From an uncultured Clostridia bacterium (GTDB lineage: Bacteria > Bacillota > Clostridia > Christensenellales > Borkfalkiaceae), in assembly GCA_947631195.1 (NCBI GenBank), contig CANRKK010000014.1, forward strand, positions 1 to 46,864: a stretch of 46,864 nt of DNA, given 5' to 3'. Below are positions 25,401-33,600 of the stretch, one piece after another (the first letter of the stretch is position 1; every line of letters begins with the position of its first letter). The position numbers and the translations under genes are program-made. The notes below the pieces were generated by a model. It made no database searches. It had not been told where the DNA came from and saw only the letters and a list, made by a program, of their open reading frames with translations.

Positions 25401-26093
25401 TTCGAAGCCTCCACGGCCAACTCCAAAATCGCAACCCTGCGCCGCCAGCTCGGCGCGATAGGGGGCTATAACGAGGAGGCGATTGCCGAGTACGAGGAGA
25501 CGGTTGCCCGCCACGAAAAGATGCTTGTGGACAAGGAGGACCTTGAAAAGGCCATAGGCGACCTCACCACCGCCCTCGACGATATCCGCGCGGAAATGCT
25601 CAAAATTTTCAACGAGGGGTTCGAGACCATAAGCGAAAACTTCAAGCGCACGTTCAAGGAACTGTTCGGAGGCGGCAAGGCCGAACTCCAGCTGGACTAC
25701 ACCGACTGCGACGATCCGCTGAACGCGGGCGTGGAAATAATAGCCTGCCCCCCGGGCAAAAAGCTCACCAAAATTTCCCTGCTTTCGGGCGGCGAGCGCG
25801 CCCTCACGGCAATAGCCATTCTGTTTGCCATAATAGGCATGCGGCCCATGCCCTTCTGCGTTCTGGACGAGATAGAGGCCGCTCTTGACGAGGCCAACGT
25901 CGCAAGATATGCAAAGTATCTCAAAAAGTTTGCGCAAAACACGCAGTTTATTGTTATAACCCACCGTAAGCCCACGATGGAAAACGCCGATATCCTCTTC
26001 GGCGTAACCATGGAAGAAAAGGGCGTTTCAAAGATAGTTTCCGTCAAACTCTCCGAAGTAGAAGAGAGGCTGGGCGGCGACACGATCATGTAA
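22494..26093 (+). CDS. smc: Chromosome segregation ATPase SMC
   Basis: Core subunit of the SMC-ScpAB condensin. 1199 residues, the usual length. Walker A is GPNGCGKSNV at residue 32, followed by the first long coiled coil (about 165-500). The hinge lies about 505-680 (RIEGLIADVVSCEKEYEVAI onward), then the second coiled coil (680-1030). The C-terminal head has the signature LSGGERALTAIAILFAI near 1097 and Walker B CVLDEIEAALDEANV near 1121. The ATG is 24 bp after rnc with GGAG spaced correctly; ftsY follows 20 bp later, so it is one operon. Confidence 0.98.
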   Translation: MLTFKQIQLVGFKSFADKTVIPLGEGVTCIVGPNGCGKSNVADAIRWVLGEQSAKMMRGSQMMDVIFGGTEKRRMMSFCEVTLTFDNTNRIFDIDCDEVEMTRRLYRDGTSEYILNKEVSRMKVLTGLLHGAGAAKEGYSIIGQGRIEQIMNAKPEDRRSIFEEATGIVVFKDRKAEAERKLSAAKDNLFVFNQRLQEVERILPSQKKAAENALKYRDLYSQLRTQEMNLYIVRHDSAAGEKEMLASQSAAIAEGLNAIEERAASLLREYQDCRDKVTQADIDLQDLNDRIRLYEVNIEHRSGQSQLYTEKARSVKTQLAAAQDELSYSAKRIDEIDKEIKRAEAVGDRTAERIAGIQQSCEALRTQINDLTKTIAEYEYMTGEHRKKVMDAFKDLSEIRQNMGSLSAQKELLAERLAEIEGDMEKIRARRDSAREEYANCLQKSNALSDFLGNEDALLEEAQGKVAEASSRVQLLIKQVYDAEAQISSINSNLETYRALRDKFEGYVYSVQRLMAKSLTDIDLSSRIEGLIADVVSCEKEYEVAIETAFGNSMQNIITRTRDDAKYLIEYLRNTRGGQVTFLPIEAMRPHYENDQIKSAARDRGAIGYAINLVKYDKKFENVIHNLLGNTLVVDNIQNATLIAARYPRAFKIVTLNGDVIAVSGSMSGGSRRENSGNLLANERRIKELEESLEIKQNFLARSDGRRAELEAAKEEADKELEMLNARLQNARVELAQLTEKQSALMQAQTSAESEYAAYGQSVAALRERLSGLDSEYSGVSRGASDLTAQSSEATEKMDDMSARYDKMIAERNAASEKLNSYLVQIASLESNVKAGADNVARLNGERNSLTDKIKQINANIPAIQEEIDELNRQAERTALTAEEQAVVNDLRARIKQTAEAKSSYNERIKQIDSERLDCATQRDKMQDRQHAVEMAVLKIDSDLENLEQRIREEYNADYEACLEYKVEDFEASTANSKIATLRRQLGAIGGYNEEAIAEYEETVARHEKMLVDKEDLEKAIGDLTTALDDIRAEMLKIFNEGFETISENFKRTFKELFGGGKAELQLDYTDCDDPLNAGVEIIACPPGKKLTKISLLSGGERALTAIAILFAIIGMRPMPFCVLDEIEAALDEANVARYAKYLKKFAQNTQFIVITHRKPTMENADILFGVTMEEKGVSKIVSVKLSEVEERLGGDTIM

Positions 26094-26113
26094 ATATATA
26101 TTGCAGGTACTTT

Positions 26114-27010
26114 ATGGGATTCTTTTCCAAAATCAAAGACGCGCTCAAAAAAACCAAGGACAACCTCTCGTCGGCCCTCTCGAATCTCTTTTCGAAAAAT
26201 AAGATAGGGGACGAGTTTTACGACGGGCTGGAAGAAATCCTCATCGGCGCCGACATCTCCGTAACCACCGCCGAAGAAGTGGTGGAGGAGCTCCGCGCCG
26301 AGGCCAAGCACGAAAAGCTCAGAGACAGGGAATTTGTAACCGACCTATTAAAGGACATTCTCGAAGAAAAGCTCACCGAGGCCGAAATTCCCCAAATTTC
26401 CTATCCCGCGGTTATCATGCTCGTGGGGGTAAACGGCGTGGGCAAAACCACCACCGTCGGCAAGCTCGCAAATTATTTTTTAAAGCAGCATAAAACGGTT
26501 ACCGTTGCCGCCGCCGACACGTTCCGCGCGGCCGCCGCCGACCAGCTCACCGTCTGGGCGGAGCGCGCCAAAGTCAGGATAGTCAAGCACGAGGAGGGCA
26601 GCGACCCCTCCGCGGTTGTATTCGACGCGGTTTCCTCCGCAAAGGCGAGGGGCACCGACGTCGTAATAATAGACACGGCGGGCAGGCTTCACGTAAAGGC
26701 GCACCTTATGGAAGAGCTCAAAAAGATGTCCCGCGTGGTGGAGAGGGAGATGCCCTCGGCCAACTTCTATAAACTGCTCGTTCTCGACGCCACCACGGGC
26801 AACAACGCCGTAAACCAGGCTGAAATTTTCGACGGCGCGGTCGACCTCGACGGCATCGTCTTAACAAAGCTTGACAGCTCGGCAAAGGGCGGCTTCGTCA
26901 TATCCCTCTGCAGCGAGCTGCAGATCCCCGTGCTGTTCACGGGCGTGGGCGAAAAGATAGACGATATGGAGCTGTTCGATCCCGAAGAATTTATCGACGG
27001 CATACTGTAA
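26114..27010 (+). CDS. ftsY: Signal recognition particle receptor FtsY
   Basis: GTPase that docks SRP-ribosome complexes at the membrane. 298 residues with a short basic N-terminus (MGFFSKIKDALKKTKDN), the helical N domain (to about 95) and the GTPase domain: G1 GVNGVGKTTT near 104, DTFRAAAADQL near 133, G3 DTAGRLHVKAHL near 187 and G4 TKLDSSAKGG near 253. There is no long acidic A domain, as usual in Gram-positives. ffh/ylxM, a frequent neighbour, is missing; a sugar acetyltransferase gene follows after 8 bp. Confidence 0.98.
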   Translation: MGFFSKIKDALKKTKDNLSSALSNLFSKNKIGDEFYDGLEEILIGADISVTTAEEVVEELRAEAKHEKLRDREFVTDLLKDILEEKLTEAEIPQISYPAVIMLVGVNGVGKTTTVGKLANYFLKQHKTVTVAAADTFRAAAADQLTVWAERAKVRIVKHEEGSDPSAVVFDAVSSAKARGTDVVIIDTAGRLHVKAHLMEELKKMSRVVEREMPSANFYKLLVLDATTGNNAVNQAEIFDGAVDLDGIVLTKLDSSAKGGFVISLCSELQIPVLFTGVGEKIDDMELFDPEEFIDGIL

Positions 27011-27018
27011 GGAGATTT

Positions 27019-27564
27019 ATGCAAAGCAACAGGCAAAAAATGCTCGCGGGTGAACTGTATATCTGCGACGAAGAGTTGAAGGAGGAGGGCGAGCGCGCGC
27101 ATAAGTTATGCCGCGAACTCTACACCGACATCTCCGGAGAACGCCGCGCGCAGATAGCAAAGGAACTATTGGGCAAGAGCGGGAAGGACCCGTATCTTGC
27201 GCAGGGGTTTTACTGCGACTACGGCTCCAACATAGAGGTGGGCGACAATTTTTATTGCAACTACGGCGTATGTATTTTAGACGTCTGCAAGGTTAAAATA
27301 GGCAACAACTGTTTCATCGCGCCGCAGGTCGGCATATACGCCGCCACGCACCCTTTGGACCGCGCAACCCGCGTTTCGGGGCTGGAGTACGGCAAGCCGA
27401 TAACTATAGGCGACGACTGCTGGATAGGCGGCGGCGCAATAATAAATCCGGGCGTAACCCTCGGCGACAACGTCGTCGTCGGCAGCGGCTCGGTGGTGAC
27501 AAAATCCTTCCCCTCCAACGTGGTTATAGCGGGCAATCCCGCAAGGATAATAAAGCGCCTCTGA
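27019..27564 (+). CDS. Sugar O-acetyltransferase (hexapeptide repeat)
   Basis: Maltose/galactoside O-acetyltransferase-like enzyme of 181 residues that would transfer acetyl from acetyl-CoA to a sugar hydroxyl. An N-terminal helical cap (KMLAGELYICDEELKEE) is followed by a left-handed beta-helix with hexapeptide repeats (IGNNCFIAPQVGI, ITIGDDCWIGGGAIINPGVT, LGDNVVVGSGSVVTKSF) and the closing NPARIIKRL. The catalytic His is His111 in ATHPLD. It is the last gene of the plsX-ftsY run, 8 bp after ftsY with GGAG before the ATG. The natural substrate is unknown. Confidence 0.92.
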   Translation: MQSNRQKMLAGELYICDEELKEEGERAHKLCRELYTDISGERRAQIAKELLGKSGKDPYLAQGFYCDYGSNIEVGDNFYCNYGVCILDVCKVKIGNNCFIAPQVGIYAATHPLDRATRVSGLEYGKPITIGDDCWIGGGAIINPGVTLGDNVVVGSGSVVTKSFPSNVVIAGNPARIIKRL

Positions 27565-27610
27565 CGCGTTCGACAGGGCATATCAGGGGGGCAATTATAA
27601 AAAAAGGAAA

Positions 27611-27642
27611 GGCGGCGGACGAAAATTTTTTCGTCCGCCGCC
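27611..27642. terminator. Terminator after the plsX-ftsY operon
   Basis: The inverted repeat GGCGGCGGACGAAAA / TTTTCGTCCGCCGCC has a 15-bp perfect stem with TT between the arms. It lies 46 bp past the acetyltransferase stop. The T run sits inside the 3' arm rather than after it, so it may work mainly as a transcript-end hairpin. It also lies 89 bp beyond the end of the convergent small gene at 27731. Confidence 0.75.
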
Positions 27643-27730
27643 CCCTTGTGCCTGAAAATATCAGTCCGATACGCGCGGCAAAATTTCAGCGATAAGCCGC
27701 TATGCAAATTCTGCCGCAGGCAAGTCGGCC

Positions 27731-27917
27731 CTATAAATCGTCGGCGTCCTGCACGGGTTTTCCTCCGTCCAGCGGGCAACCCGTATAGCTGCCGTTAGGG
27801 TCGTAGCTGTCTTTAAACTTATTTGCAGTTTTTCGAACTCTTGTTGCCACAGCCGCCCTTGCCGCTGCAATCCTTATTCTTAGAGGACTGCTTGTTGTTT
27901 TCGTTTGTTTTTCTCAT
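27731..27917 (-). pseudogene. Small Clostridia protein split by a +1 frame change
   Basis: The ATG at 27917 overlaps the rubrerythrin stop (ATGA) and has a strong ribosome binding site (AAGGAG). The first frame gives 32 residues, MRKTNENNKQ, then a Ser/Lys/Cys/Gly-rich stretch, ending KNCK with TAA at 27819-27821. The next frame, offset by one base, continues with FKDSYDPNGSYTG, then CPLDGGKPVQDADDL and TAG at 27731. The DPxGSYTG...PVQDADDL ending matches, from memory, a widespread family of ~60-residue proteins of unknown function in Clostridia, whose N-termini are similarly Asn/Lys-rich. Together the two parts make a normal 61-residue member. A sequencing indel, a real lesion or +1 frameshifting at AAA-TAA-G could all explain it. 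Confidence 0.7.
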
Positions 27918-28510
27918 ATTTTCTCCTTCTCAAACGGAATATGCAACTCCACTTCGCCTTGGCTTGCATTGCAAAGCGGGCACCTGTCCCAGGCTTTTGT
28001 GGAGGTATGCATATAGCCGCACTCGCCGCACACGTAGAGGATGGGCGATTCGTTACTGTACAGTACGCCCTTTTTAAAGGCCTCGTACAGGTAATTGAAC
28101 ACCATTTCGTGTCTTTCTTCCACCCGTGCAACCAGCCTGAAAAGGTTAGCAATATCCTTAAAGCCCTCGGCCTCCGCGTCGGCGGCAAAGGCGGGATAGA
28201 CCTCCGCATGTTCTTTGTGTTCGTCGTCGGCGGCAAACTTCAAGCCCTGTTCAATATCGCCGCCGTGGTAGGGATATCCTGCCTCTAACTCGATATTGTC
28301 CAGCTTTTCGCCCCGCTTGTTGAGTTCCTCAAAAAATCTCCTCGCGTGCACCGTTTCGTTTTTTGCAATGGTTTTAACGGTATCGGCAAGGGTAATATAG
28401 CCCTGCTGCGTAGCCTGGCGCGCAATCAGCTGGTATCTCATTCCCGCCTGGCTCTCGCCCGCAAAACTTCTTGCAAGATTTCTGTAAGTTTTAGTTTGGT
28501 CGAATTGCAT
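27914..28510 (-). CDS. rbr: Rubrerythrin
   Basis: Cytoplasmic peroxide-reducing diiron protein for oxidative stress defence in anaerobes. The ATG at 28510 is chosen because GGAGG (28516-28520) precedes it; a GTG at 28525 is in frame but would place that site inside the gene. The 198-residue protein has the ferritin-like four-helix domain with the diiron ligands (ESQAGMRYQ, ETVHARRFFEEL, HAEVYPAFAADAEAEGF, VARVEERHEM) and a C-terminal rubredoxin-like Fe(Cys)4 domain (YVCGECGYMH, DRCPLCNAS). A small protein gene is coupled to its stop. Ferritin lies divergently next door, so both may serve iron and peroxide handling. Confidence 0.96.
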   Translation of the reverse strand: MQFDQTKTYRNLARSFAGESQAGMRYQLIARQATQQGYITLADTVKTIAKNETVHARRFFEELNKRGEKLDNIELEAGYPYHGGDIEQGLKFAADDEHKEHAEVYPAFAADAEAEGFKDIANLFRLVARVEERHEMVFNYLYEAFKKGVLYSNESPILYVCGECGYMHTSTKAWDRCPLCNASQGEVELHIPFEKEKI

Positions 28511-28584
28511 AACTTCCTCCGTCACAAGTTATTTTGCCACGGCGGGGCGGCAATATTCGGCAACCGCGCTGGCATATTTTGTTA

Positions 28585-28655
28585 TTTTGGGCGGCACAAG
28601 CCGTTCTCCCTCAACTGGCGTCGGCCATACATTCCGCTTGCGCTACAATTCCGTT
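28585..28655. repeat. Degenerate repeat family F copy
   Basis: TTGGGCGGCACAAGC, then TCAACTGGCGTCGGCCATAC and ATTCCGCTTGCGCTACAATT match the family F frame loosely, without the terminal hairpin. It fills most of the 250-bp gap between the divergent rubrerythrin and ferritin genes. Confidence 0.6.
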
Positions 28656-28694
28656 CCAACACGCAAATTTTTCAAAAAAATTCCCCCGTAACGG

Positions 28695-28723
28695 TTGCTT
28701 TTAAAATAACGGGGTTATATAAT
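28695..28723 (+). promoter_or_regulatory. Sigma-A promoter of the ferritin gene
   Basis: TTGCTT (28695-28700), 17 bp, TATAAT (28718-28723). The ATG is 37 bp downstream after AAAAGGAG. The A/T-rich bases around the -10 could host a Fur or PerR site, but I do not see a convincing palindrome. Confidence 0.65.
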
Positions 28724-28760
28724 TATCGTAACTGAAATTTTTTTAAAAGGAGAAAAATTT

Positions 28761-29273
28761 ATGCTTGAAAAAAATATTGCCGAACTTCTCAACGACCAGA
28801 TAAACAAGGAGCTGTACTCGGCCTATCTCTATCTCGACTTTGCCAACTATTTCGAGGACGAGGGCCTCGACGGCTTTGCGCACTGGTACGAGATTCAGGC
28901 GCAGGAAGAGCGCGACCACGCGTTTATGATCAGAAGATATCTCATCGACAGCGGCTACAGGGTAACCTTCGGCGCGATAGACAAGCCCGACAAGGTATTC
29001 AAGTCCCACCTCGATCCCCTCACGGCAGGCCTTGAACACGAACAGTACGTAACTTCCCTCATAACAAATATCTACGCCGCCGCTTTCGCCGCCAAGGACT
29101 TCAAAACCATGCAGTTTTTGGATTGGTTCGTAAAGGAGCAGGGCGAGGAGGAAAAGAACGCCGAAGATCTCATAAAAAAGATGAAGCTGTTCGGCAGCGA
29201 GCCCAAGGGCCTGTACATGCTGAATCAAGAGCTGTCCGCAAGGGTATATTCCCCCGCAACGGCAAACGAATAA
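28761..29273 (+). CDS. ftn: Ferritin
   Basis: Non-haem iron-storage ferritin forming a 24-subunit shell with ferroxidase centres. The 170-residue protein has FtnA-type residues: INKELYSAYLYLDFANYF (ligand Glu at about 17), WYEIQAQEERDHAFM (Glu and His near 50-53), EHEQYVTSLI (Glu near 94) and FVKEQGEEEKNAEDLI near 130. It has its own promoter and terminator, so it is monocistronic. Confidence 0.96.
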   Translation: MLEKNIAELLNDQINKELYSAYLYLDFANYFEDEGLDGFAHWYEIQAQEERDHAFMIRRYLIDSGYRVTFGAIDKPDKVFKSHLDPLTAGLEHEQYVTSLITNIYAAAFAAKDFKTMQFLDWFVKEQGEEEKNAEDLIKKMKLFGSEPKGLYMLNQELSARVYSPATANE

Positions 29274-29282
29274 CCTGTATTG

Positions 29283-29317
29283 CGGCGGAGCGGCAAAACC
29301 GTTCCGCCGTTTTTTTT
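29283..29317 (+). terminator. Rho-independent terminator of ferritin gene
   Basis: The stem CGGCGGAGCGG (29283-29293) and CCGTTCCGCCG (29299-29309) has one G-T pair and the loop CAAAA, and is followed by eight T. It is a classical intrinsic terminator 9 bp after the stop. Confidence 0.93.
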
Positions 29318-29338
29318 CGCGTAAGCCCGGATTGACCG

Positions 29339-29367
29339 TTGACAGCGCGCGTTTTATATAGTATAAT
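29339..29367 (+). promoter_or_regulatory. Consensus sigma-A promoter of araD
   Basis: TTGACA (29339-29344), 17 bp, TATAAT (29362-29367), a perfect match to consensus. araD begins 36 bp later. I see no clear AraR-type or other operator around it, which is surprising for a sugar-inducible gene. Confidence 0.85.
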
Positions 29368-29403
29368 AGCCAATGATAAAAACCCGAGGTTCAGGATAAA
29401 ATT

Positions 29404-30072
29404 ATGTTGGAAAGTTTAAAACAAGCTGTATATGAGCAAAACGTGGCGCTTATGGAGCGCGGGCTTGTAAAGCTCACGTGGGGGAATGTTTCGGCAATCG
29501 ACCGCGGCGCGGGCATGATAATAATAAAGCCGAGCGGCGTGGACTATAGCATCATGCGGCCCGAAGATATGGTTGTAGTAAATCTCAACGGAGAGGTGGT
29601 GGAGGGCACCCTGCCCCCCTCGTGCGATACGCCCACCCATCTCGAGCTGTACAGACAGTTTGCCGATATCGGCGCGATAGTTCACACCCATTCGACCTAT
29701 GCCACGGCATGGGCGCAGGCGGGCAGGTTCATTCCCGTCTACGGCACCACCCACGCCGACGTGTTCAGCGGCCCCGTCCCCTGCACGCGCGAGCTTAAAA
29801 AGAAGGAAGTGGAAAACAACTACGAGCTCAACACGGGCAAGGTCATAGCGGCCGCGTTCAAGGGCATAAACCACACCAATATCCCCGCCGTACTCGTCAA
29901 AAATCACGGCGCGTTCATCTGGGGGGCCTCCCCCGAGGAGGCGCTCAAAAACGCCGTCACGCTCGAGGAGGCGGCAAAGCTCGCCTGCCTCACCGAAAGC
30001 CTCATCAAATCCCCCGAGGCTCCTCCAGTATATCTCGTAAAAAAGCATTTCGGCCGGAAACACGGCTGCTGA
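29404..30072 (+). CDS. araD: L-ribulose-5-phosphate 4-epimerase
   Basis: Class II aldolase-family epimerase converting L-ribulose 5-phosphate to D-xylulose 5-phosphate. The 222-residue length is right. Motifs match AraD more closely than fuculose-phosphate aldolase: LTWGNVSAIDR near residue 24, IKPSGVDY near 42, SCDTPTHLELY near 73, the zinc pair in VHTHSTYATAWAQAG near 93, GTTHADVFSG near 113, NYELNTGKV and the third zinc His in VKNHGAFIWG. It stands alone between its promoter and terminator; the isomerase and kinase for the same route lie 12 kb downstream beyond the surface-protein genes. Ascorbate-pathway UlaF is a possible alternative. Confidence 0.9.
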   Translation: MLESLKQAVYEQNVALMERGLVKLTWGNVSAIDRGAGMIIIKPSGVDYSIMRPEDMVVVNLNGEVVEGTLPPSCDTPTHLELYRQFADIGAIVHTHSTYATAWAQAGRFIPVYGTTHADVFSGPVPCTRELKKKEVENNYELNTGKVIAAAFKGINHTNIPAVLVKNHGAFIWGASPEEALKNAVTLEEAAKLACLTESLIKSPEAPPVYLVKKHFGRKHGC

Positions 30073-30106
30073 AAAAAAAGAGGCATCTCCCGATGCCTCT
30101 TTTTTT
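30073..30106 (+). terminator. Rho-independent terminator of araD
   Basis: The arms A(6-7)GAGGCATC (to 30087) and GATGCCTCTTTTTTT (30092-30106) form a 15-bp stem with the loop TCCC, beginning right after the stop codon. The A/U flanks make it potentially active in both directions. Confidence 0.93.
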
Positions 30107-30366
30107 GCTCCCGAAAGCGGATTATAAGCGTCGCATAACTTTGTTGCCTTTGCGTTTTTGCTAAGTCACGTACGTCTATGTACGCTCCTGTCGCAAAATC
30201 CGCAGGCGCCTCGTTCTGCTCGCTTCTAACCGCTTGTTTACTTCGTAAATACATTTTGTGCTCCTTGTCTTGCTCGTTTCTGACCCGTTGCTAACTTCGT
30301 AAATACATTTCGCGCGCCTTGCATAACTCGCTTCTACCCACCGCCCACTCCGTAAATACAGCTTTT
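30107..30366. repeat. Repeat family A, copy 2, with 54-bp tandem array
   Basis: 30107-30249 matches 2186-2328. Its last part has expanded into a tandem array: units 30211-30264 and 30265-30318 (54 bp each) and 30319-30366 (48 bp, degenerate), all built on GCTCGCTTCTAACCGCTTG...CGTAAATACATTTTG. An open frame runs through the array on the minus strand because 54 is a multiple of three, but nothing else supports it as a gene. Confidence 0.82.
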
Positions 30367-30430
30367 CCCCCGTGGCTCCCTTTAGTAAGGGGAGCTGGCT
30401 GCGAAGCAGCCTGAGGGGATTGTCAAATAA
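30365..30430. repeat. Intergenic repeat family C, copy 3
   Basis: The first hairpin is GCTCCCTT-TAGT-AAGGGGAGC and the second is GCTGC-GAA-GCAGC, then CTGAGGGGATTGTCAAATAA. Relative to copy 1 both arms of both hairpins have changed together. Confidence 0.82.
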
Positions 30431-30435
30431 TTGCA

Positions 30436-30520
30436 ACGCAACTTACTCCGTGTCATTTCGAACGATATGAGACCCACGCAGTGGGCGATTGAGTGAGAGA
30501 ATCCCCCCGTGGGTTGCTCG
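30436..30520. repeat. Repeat family B, long variant, copy 2
   Basis: This matches 2620-2709 closely, including CGATTGAGTGAGAGAATCCC. It follows family C directly, as family E and D follow B and C near 2.4-2.8 kb, so the families tend to travel together. Confidence 0.8.
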
Positions 30521-30584
30521 GGGCTGGATAAAACGCCGTACGTCCCCTTCCAAAATTTGTTTTTTAACAAATTGCGTTAATTTA

Positions 30585-30613
30585 TTGCAAAAATCAGTTT
30601 ATTATGGTATAGT
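30585..30613 (+). promoter_or_regulatory. Sigma-A promoter of the 1167-aa surface protein
   Basis: TTGCAA (30585-30590), 17 bp, TATAGT (30608-30613). The ATG is at 30643, with only a weak ribosome binding site (TCGGG). Translation reading upstream to 30613 would run into the -10 box, which argues for the 30643 start. Confidence 0.65.
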
Positions 30614-30642
30614 TGCTTTGTAATTTCTTTCGGGATATCATT

Positions 30643-33600
30643 ATGAAAAAAATATTTGCCCTGATTTTAGCGGCGGCGGGGGCGGTTTCGCCCGTTCTCG
30701 CACAAAACCAAGCTGCAATGGCGGATAGTTACAATCTCGACTATTCCGCAACGGGCAGCAACTATATAACCCTGCAGAGCGACGCGCTGCTCGGTGAAAA
30801 TCTCGGTCTTTCGCTCTATTTGGGCGAAAGCGAATACCTTGTCTCCAATTTCGGCGGAATCAGATACAACATACCTTCCTCAAAATATGTAACCGCCGAA
30901 AAGGACGGAAGCGGCAGCACGTACGCCGTCTCCGCAGGCAACTACGAATACACCGCAATGAACGGCCAAAGCGTACTGTGGGTCCCCAAAACGGCGGACG
31001 GGGTCGCCTTGTCGGACGGGGCGGCGCGGGTTGAGGACGGCGGCGGGGACTACATATCCGTCGGCTACGAGGCCAAACTTAGCCTGCCGCAGGACTACGT
31101 AAACGAGGCCATGTCGGCATATCCCTCGATAGTCCTCCAAAACCACCTGATGCTCGAACAAAAGGCCGCCGAATACAGCGCGGCGTACGATAAGTATCGG
31201 GACGACGTCGCAAAATACAACGCCTATACCGAAGAGTGCCAAAAGTACGAGCAGGATTTTGCCGAATACCAAAAATATGTTACGGAATTCACCATATGGA
31301 AAAGCCGCAAGGAATTATACGACAAATATCTTGCCGATCTGGCAGAATATGAAAAGCAGTCGGCGGCATACAAAAAATATCTCGAATTGGACGAACAATA
31401 TCGGCAAAAACTTCCGCGCTACCAACAATATCTTCAGGATTTAGCGGACTACGAAAAGGCGCTTGCGGAATACAACGATGCTCTCAGCGATCCCAGAATC
31501 GAACTGTACAAACACCATATTGACATAGTAAACTTTCTCCAAACGCCCGTATACCTCAACGATTCCCCGCGCACGCTGTATTCGGCCATAATGGGCGACT
31601 CCGTGTCCACGGTCCTCTCCAATCTCGGGCAAATTGACAAAAACACTCTGAGTATGGCGCATGTACAAAAAGATGCGATAGATCGTGCCGCTGATGCAAC
31701 CCGCAGCCTGCGCGGCCTGTTGCCCGGTCTTCTCGATCGCAAGACCGACGAAGATAAATACGTCTTTTACGAAAAGCTTTACGAAGTGCGCGAAAACTTA
31801 GTTACGCTGTTGCAGACCCTCAACTATCTATATAAAAACAATATTGTCTATGGGCAAATTCAAAACCAAGGCAAGGTTCCCCAGTTTAAAATCCTTCTCG
31901 CGCAGCTCTATTTTATATGCAACGCGCTCTATGACGGGGCAAAATTATACGGCAACGTCATTCCGAGTTATTACAAGCAGTACAGGTCCTACGATAAATA
32001 TGAAACAGATCAATTTTACAATTTTGACTCTTCATACAGGATCGATGGTCAAACTCCCGCGCAAATTCTCGGGGGCGTAACGCTGGCCGACCTCAACGCG
32101 GCGGCGCCGCTGACGGACTTTAATATCAATTTGCCGCAAAAGCCCACCCCTCCCGAAACGGTCGAGGAACCCGAAAAGCCCGATCCCGTTAAGTTACCTG
32201 TTCAGCCCGACGCAGTAGACGATCCGGGGGATGCGCCCACGCCGGTTGCAGAACCCAAGGAGCTCACGCCGGTTGCAGAACCCAAGGAGCCTAAGCCATA
32301 CACGCCCACCGAAAGGGAGGGGCAGCTCGAACAGGCCTACAAAAAAAGCGACGGAATGTACACGCGCGAATCTTATAGAGCACCCGTAGAGATAACTATA
32401 ACCGCCGAAGTCAAAAAATACATCAGAAATTTCATCGAAACCACCGTCACGTTTTTTCTCAACAAAGAAGATGATAAGCCCGTTTGGGAACAGACGGTGA
32501 CCTCGGGCGAGTATGCCGAATACGTCGGCCAAGAACCCGAAATGACAAAAAGGGGCTATACGTGTGAGTTTATCGGCTGGCAGACGGACGTCGGCGAACC
32601 CGTCGACCTGCACGATCTTCCCCGCACAGACTACCTCAAATTATATCCGCGATTTAAAGAAACTCCCAATATGTATACTGTTTTTTGGGACGTGGAGGGG
32701 GTAAAGACCCCCTGCGAAGTGCCCTACGGGTCCACGCCGAATCCCGATGACGTATTCAGGACAAAACCCACCAAACAGGACGGAGCTGACGGCCGCAAAT
32801 ACCGTTTTTCGGGCTGGGACAGGGAAATAGCCCCCATGTCGGACGAAGAAGTCACCTACTATGCGCAGTTCGAAGAATCTTGTCTTGTAACCTTTATCAT
32901 TGAAAAAGACAGGTACGTGTATCCTTTTTTCAAGGGGGATATGCCCTCTTGCGACGTCCTTCCGCAAAAGCCCGACGACTCGCAAAAGACCTACACTTTT
33001 TCGGGCTGGGATCCGGTTTTAACCGAGGCCCGCGGCGACTGCACGTACAGGGCGCAGTTCAGCGGGGAATACATAATGCCTTTGGGCGGTTCGGGTGCAA
33101 CCGTGACTTTCGACGGCGCCTATTGCGTGGCCGATTGCCGCAAGCACGCCTCCGCCGAATACGATATTTCTTCTATTTTGGCGTATGCCGCAGGCAAAAA
33201 TCTCGGCCTTAAACTCCGGCTCAGCGCCGCGCACGTCACTTTCACCGCCGACCGCACGGCCGACCTTGTCGGCAGCGGCACTAGCCGTTTCGTGCTCCGC
33301 ACCGCACAGACGGGCGCCACCTCAAAGGGCTATGCCTCATACAGATTTTCCTCCGAGTTTACGGGCGACGACCCCTCCGTGCCCACGTACGGCGGCGCGT
33401 TTTCCATAGGCTTTTCCGCAAATGTCGATGCCCGCTATTCGGTCATGATGTGCAACGACGGCAGCGGCGAACTGCGCGAAGTTCCCTATACATATTCTGA
33501 TTTTAACCTTGAATTCACGATGACGGCTGGCTACGTGTACGACATTTACCCCGTGTACAGGGTTTCGTGCAGCGGTTCCGACGAAGTTTCCCTCTCTGCC

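Noticed and set aside
28511-28525. Upstream GTG start for rubrerythrin
   Set aside because: It would put the GGAGG ribosome binding site inside the coding region; the ATG at 28510 is correctly spaced.
30211-30366. Possible CRISPR-like array
   Set aside because: The units are directly adjacent with no variable spacers, and no cas gene is present; the 255-bp array at 37657 is coding.
30176-30436. Minus-strand open frame of 86 codons with an 18-residue repeat (KCIYEV)
   Set aside because: It is created by the 54-bp tandem repeats of family A and runs into family C; there is no ribosome binding site and the same DNA recurs as non-coding repeat elsewhere.
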